A stretch of 5,290 nt of DNA from NCBI GenBank assembly GCA_037137555.1, contig JBAXKA010000060.1:1-5290 (forward strand), read 5' to 3'. A program made the position numbers and the translations under genes. Of this stretch, positions 3,702 through 5,290 are shown piece by piece (position 1 is the first letter of the stretch; each line of letters starts with the position of its first letter). The notes under the pieces are model-generated. The model had not been told where the DNA came from. It did no database searches and saw nothing but the letters and a program-made list of their open reading frames with translations. This stretch comes from UBA9630 sp037137555 (GTDB lineage: Bacteria; Patescibacteriota; Minisyncoccia; Moranbacterales; UBA2206).

Positions 3702-4490
3702 TTAAACTGCAAATTTTTTATTATCTTTTTTCTCAAGTCCAATTACCTCTTTAGCAAAATTTTTATATGACCGCGCGCCACGCGAAAAAGCATCAAAACC
3801 CAGAATCGATTTTCCAAAACCAGGCGCCTCTGCCAAACGGACACTACGCGGAATAATACTCTCAAAAACATGACCTGGAAAATGATCTTGCACTTCTTTT
3901 ACGACTTGTCTCGCCAATCTATTTCTTCTGTCATACATTGTGAGCAAAGCTCCCATTATTTTTAATTTTGGTTGCAAATTTTCCCTGACAAGTGTTATGG
4001 TGTTTAAAAGTTGACTCAAACCTTCTAGGGCAAAATATTCAGTTTGCACGGGAATAATAATTTCATCACTAGCAACGAGACCATTAATTGTAAGTAGTCC
4101 CAAACTTGGCGGAGAGTCAATAATAATATAATCGTAATTTGTTCTAATTTCTCGCAAGACATTGTATAATCTAAATTCACGATTTTCCATATGCACGAGT
4201 TCAATTCCTGCGCCGGCTAAATCTTGTGATGATGGAATCAGATCATGTCCTAGTGTTTCTGTTCGAATAATTATTTTAGTTGGGTGCTCACCCAAAATCA
4301 TGGAGTGATAAAGACTTTTTTCAATTGTGCGAATATCAAAACCTAAGCCGGATGAAGCATTGCCTTGCGGATCAAGATCAACAAGCAACACAAATTTTCC
4401 TGCTGACGCAAGATAGGTTGCGAGGTTGATCGCTGATGTGGTTTTACCCACTCCGCCCTTCTGGTTGACTAATGAAATTATTTTTGCCAT
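3702..4490 (-). CDS. parA: Chromosome-partition ATPase ParA (Soj family)
   Basis: 262 residues, the length of chromosomal ParA/Soj without an N-terminal DNA-binding extension. The deviant Walker A is KGGVGKTT (11-18) with signature Lys11 and catalytic Lys16. The A' region VDLDPQGNAS is at 37-46. Walker B YIIIDSPPSL (121-130) has Asp125. The C-terminal part has IPRSVRLAEAPGFGKSI (213-229), typical of Soj proteins. Known role: ATP-bound dimers coat the nucleoid, and ParB triggers hydrolysis to pull the origin region. It is the first gene of parA-parB, divergent from tRNA-Leu. The ATG at 4490 gives the exact family N terminus MAKIISLVNQKGG. There is room for only a very short untranslated leader (see the promoter). 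Confidence 0.97.
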   Translation of the reverse strand: MAKIISLVNQKGGVGKTTSAINLATYLASAGKFVLLVDLDPQGNASSGLGFDIRTIEKSLYHSMILGEHPTKIIIRTETLGHDLIPSSQDLAGAGIELVHMENREFRLYNVLREIRTNYDYIIIDSPPSLGLLTINGLVASDEIIIPVQTEYFALEGLSQLLNTITLVRENLQPKLKIMGALLTMYDRRNRLARQVVKEVQDHFPGHVFESIIPRSVRLAEAPGFGKSILGFDAFSRGARSYKNFAKEVIGLEKKDNKKFAV

Positions 4491-4500
4491 AATTAAATAC

Positions 4501-4529
4501 AGTATACTACATTTTCAAATTAAGTCCAA
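4501..4529 (-). promoter_or_regulatory. parAB promoter
   Basis: On the minus strand, TTGGAC (4529-4524) and TATACT (4506-4501) are separated by exactly 17 bases. The -10 differs from consensus at one position. The ATG of parA is only ten bases past the -10, so transcription starting about seven bases after the -10 would leave three or four bases before the start codon. There is no Shine-Dalgarno site. The -10 sits in the palindrome AGTATACT, so a weaker plus-strand -10 for the tRNA overlaps it. Confidence 0.6.
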
Positions 4530-4543
4530 ATGTATTATAAAAA

Positions 4544-4630
4544 GCCGAAGTGGCGGAACTGGTAGACGCACACGACTCAAAATCGTGCGGGAGTAATCCC
4601 ATGAGAGTTCAAGTCTCTCCTTTGGCACCA
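4544..4630 (+). tRNA. tRNA-Leu (anticodon CAA)
   Basis: A type II (long variable arm) tRNA. The acceptor arm is GCCGAAG (4544-4550) with CTTTGGC (4620-4626), followed by discriminator A4627 and encoded CCA (4628-4630). The D arm contains the GGTAGAC region. The anticodon stem is CACGA/TCGTG (4571-4575 with 4583-4587), with the seven-base loop CTCAAAA placing CAA at 4578-4580. The variable arm has a GGGA/TCCC stem. The T arm is GAGAG-TTCAAGT-CTCTC (4603-4619). It decodes UUG. The gene is intact, diverges from parA and is followed by a terminator. I see no integrated element or repeated 3' end beside it. Confidence 0.97.
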
Positions 4631-4648
4631 AATTTTTTATTAAAAAAA

Positions 4649-4687
4649 CCTGAAACTGCGATGCAGTATCAGGTCTTGTTTTTTTAT
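4649..4687. terminator. Bidirectional intrinsic terminator
   Basis: Stem CCTGA-A-ACTGC with GCAGT-A-TCAGG around the loop GAT (4649-4673): ten pairs interrupted by an A/A mismatch. TCTTGTTTTTTT follows on the plus strand. On the minus strand the hairpin is followed by seven T. It would end the tRNA-Leu transcript from the left and the convergent minus-strand small-gene transcript from the right. Confidence 0.8.
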
Positions 4688-4697
4688 TTTCTATTTG

Positions 4698-4901
4698 TCA
4701 TCTCCTTTTTAAATAACATGAAACACAAGAATGTATTTCCGTGCCACAATAAGAGTAATGCTCATCGACTTCGCATTGATGAGTTCGCTCGATTAGCGTT
4801 CCTTTGTGACAAAGAACTCTGTCGCAAACATTACAACGGATACCTTTTTGGCATCCTCTTTTTTGACATTCAATGTCAAATTCTTCTCGTTCTTTTTTCA
4901 T
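4698..4901 (-). CDS. Small Cys/His-rich, probably zinc-binding protein
   Basis: 67 residues from the ATG at 4901. This start is chosen because AAAGGAG lies five bases upstream, whereas the longer frame to 4991 has no such site and would add an unlike Leu/Ile-rich stretch. The protein has nine Cys (12, 17, 23, 26, 31, 43, 52, 59, 62) and four His (32, 41, 48, 57), with CxxC pairs at 23-26 and 59-62 and the cluster CNVCDRVLCHKG. This suggests two bound zinc ions in a treble-clef or ribbon-like fold, but the family is not recognised. No signal peptide or membrane segment is present. It overlaps the end of the upstream ORF by 26 bases, pointing to translational coupling, and ends just before the shared terminator. 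Function unknown. Confidence 0.7.
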   Translation of the reverse strand: MKKEREEFDIECQKRGCQKGIRCNVCDRVLCHKGTLIERTHQCEVDEHYSYCGTEIHSCVSCYLKRR

Positions 4902-5088
4902 TGTCTCTCCTTTTATTACTCGTAATATTCTGAGTTGTATTTTCCATAATTGAAAAATAGATAATTTCTGCTGGCCACAAATAACTAGCATTGCCGTCTC
5001 TCAACTCTGGAGTAATCACAGCATCAGAACCTTCTTGCCAACCTGGTCTGGCCCATGCGTTACATGGATCAGCAGTTCGAATGATCAC
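4876..5088 (-). CDS. Unrecognised ORF upstream of the zinc-binding protein, possibly frameshifted
   Basis: 70 residues from GTG 5088, ending at 4876 inside the next gene. The sequence is soluble and gene-like up to about residue 58 (IIRTADPCNAWARPGWQEG, then PELRDGNASYLWPAEIIYF). The last ten residues are charged and overlap the downstream start. The GTG start is doubtful because the same frame stays open to 5139, reading PDKEVFRHEKSEYNN before it. A second frame begins MNSIEE at ATG 5153 and stops in ATGTGA at 5087-5085, overlapping the GTG. A one-base frame change near 5134-5140 (GAAGAGAG) would join them into a product of about 92 residues starting MNSIEEEPDKEVF. It could be an error, a mutation or a genuine stop-start overlap. 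No family is recognised. Confidence 0.45.
   Translation of the reverse strand: MIIRTADPCNAWARPGWQEGSDAVITPELRDGNASYLWPAEIIYFSIMENTTQNITSNKRRDNEKRTRRI
4907..4913 (-). promoter_or_regulatory. Strong Shine-Dalgarno site deciding the start at 4901
   Basis: AAAGGAG on the minus strand, five bases (AGACA) before ATG 4901-4899. It is one of the few clear ribosome sites in a window where most genes lack one. It lies inside the upstream ORF, as in coupled gene pairs. Confidence 0.75.
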
Positions 5089-5290
5089 ATTGTTATATTC
5101 ACTTTTTTCATGACGAAAAACTTCCTTATCTGGCTCTCTTCAATAGAGTTCATTTTTTATTTCACGCAAGGGCATATTTTCTTTTTATTTTACTTTTTGT
5201 CTCGATTTAATCTTACAACTTTTTTTCAAGTTTAACAAATAAAAGTCTACTCCAACGCAACATGAGCCTGAAGAGGCTAAATCTGCTAAG

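Noticed and set aside
4550..4933. A 127-codon plus-strand frame starting MAELVDAHDSKSCGSN
   Set aside because: Its first part is the well-known false translation of a tRNA-Leu gene, and the rest runs through the terminator and antisense to the Cys-rich gene.
5154..5290. Right edge: an open plus-strand frame from 5243 (STPTQHEPEEAKSAK) and an antisense open frame, possible gene ends
   Set aside because: The plus frame has no start codon in the window and follows a TAA. The antisense frame is equally short. Neither can be supported without the sequence to the right.

Overview
The window looks like chromosomal DNA from a low-GC bacterium, most likely an uncultured Patescibacteria/CPR-type lineage. 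This is an inference from the AT-rich composition, the compact ParA and ParB sequences, and the near absence of Shine-Dalgarno sites. It uses a standard-type code in which TGA is a stop. The sequence alone does not fix the taxonomy.

Left part (1-2246): a tandem array of three complete one-gene units and the end of a fourth, laid out like integron gene cassettes. Each unit starts at a G|TT junction, carries one plus-strand ORF, and ends in a 130-200 base attC-like element. The genes are a NUDIX hydrolase, a stand-alone GHKL/HATPase-fold protein and a lipoprotein. The attC-like elements share inverse core sites (..AAC and GTT..), paired L''/L' boxes (GCATATCTG / CAGATGATGC), two internal hairpins and a CCCAAATTT linker. 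Cassettes 1 and 2 also have long cassette-specific terminal inverted repeats of 24-27 bp. Cassette 3 has a longer, discontinuous one. At a fixed place in all three lies the same imperfect pair of hexamers, GAAATA at the start and TACATC at the end. No integrase gene is in the window.

Middle (2247-2723): beyond the last GTT core there is no further cassette end. This stretch holds a good sigma70-like promoter inside two dyads, a decayed fragment of a REP-associated Y1/HUH transposase with a PNHIH motif, a perfect 26-bp REP-like palindrome with a GTAG foot, and a 45-codon ORF whose ATG lies in the palindrome.

Right part (2724-5290): a parA-parB chromosome-partition operon on the minus strand with a promoter that leaves almost no leader, then a divergent tRNA-Leu(CAA) with encoded CCA. 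A hairpin with T-runs on both sides separates the tRNA from a convergent minus-strand pair of small genes: a Cys/His-rich, probably zinc-binding 67-residue protein, and an unrecognised ORF that overlaps its start and may be frameshifted at its own 5' end.

The partition genes and tRNA look like stable housekeeping DNA. The cassette array is the accessory, mobile part, and the transposase/REP remnant marks the seam between the two.
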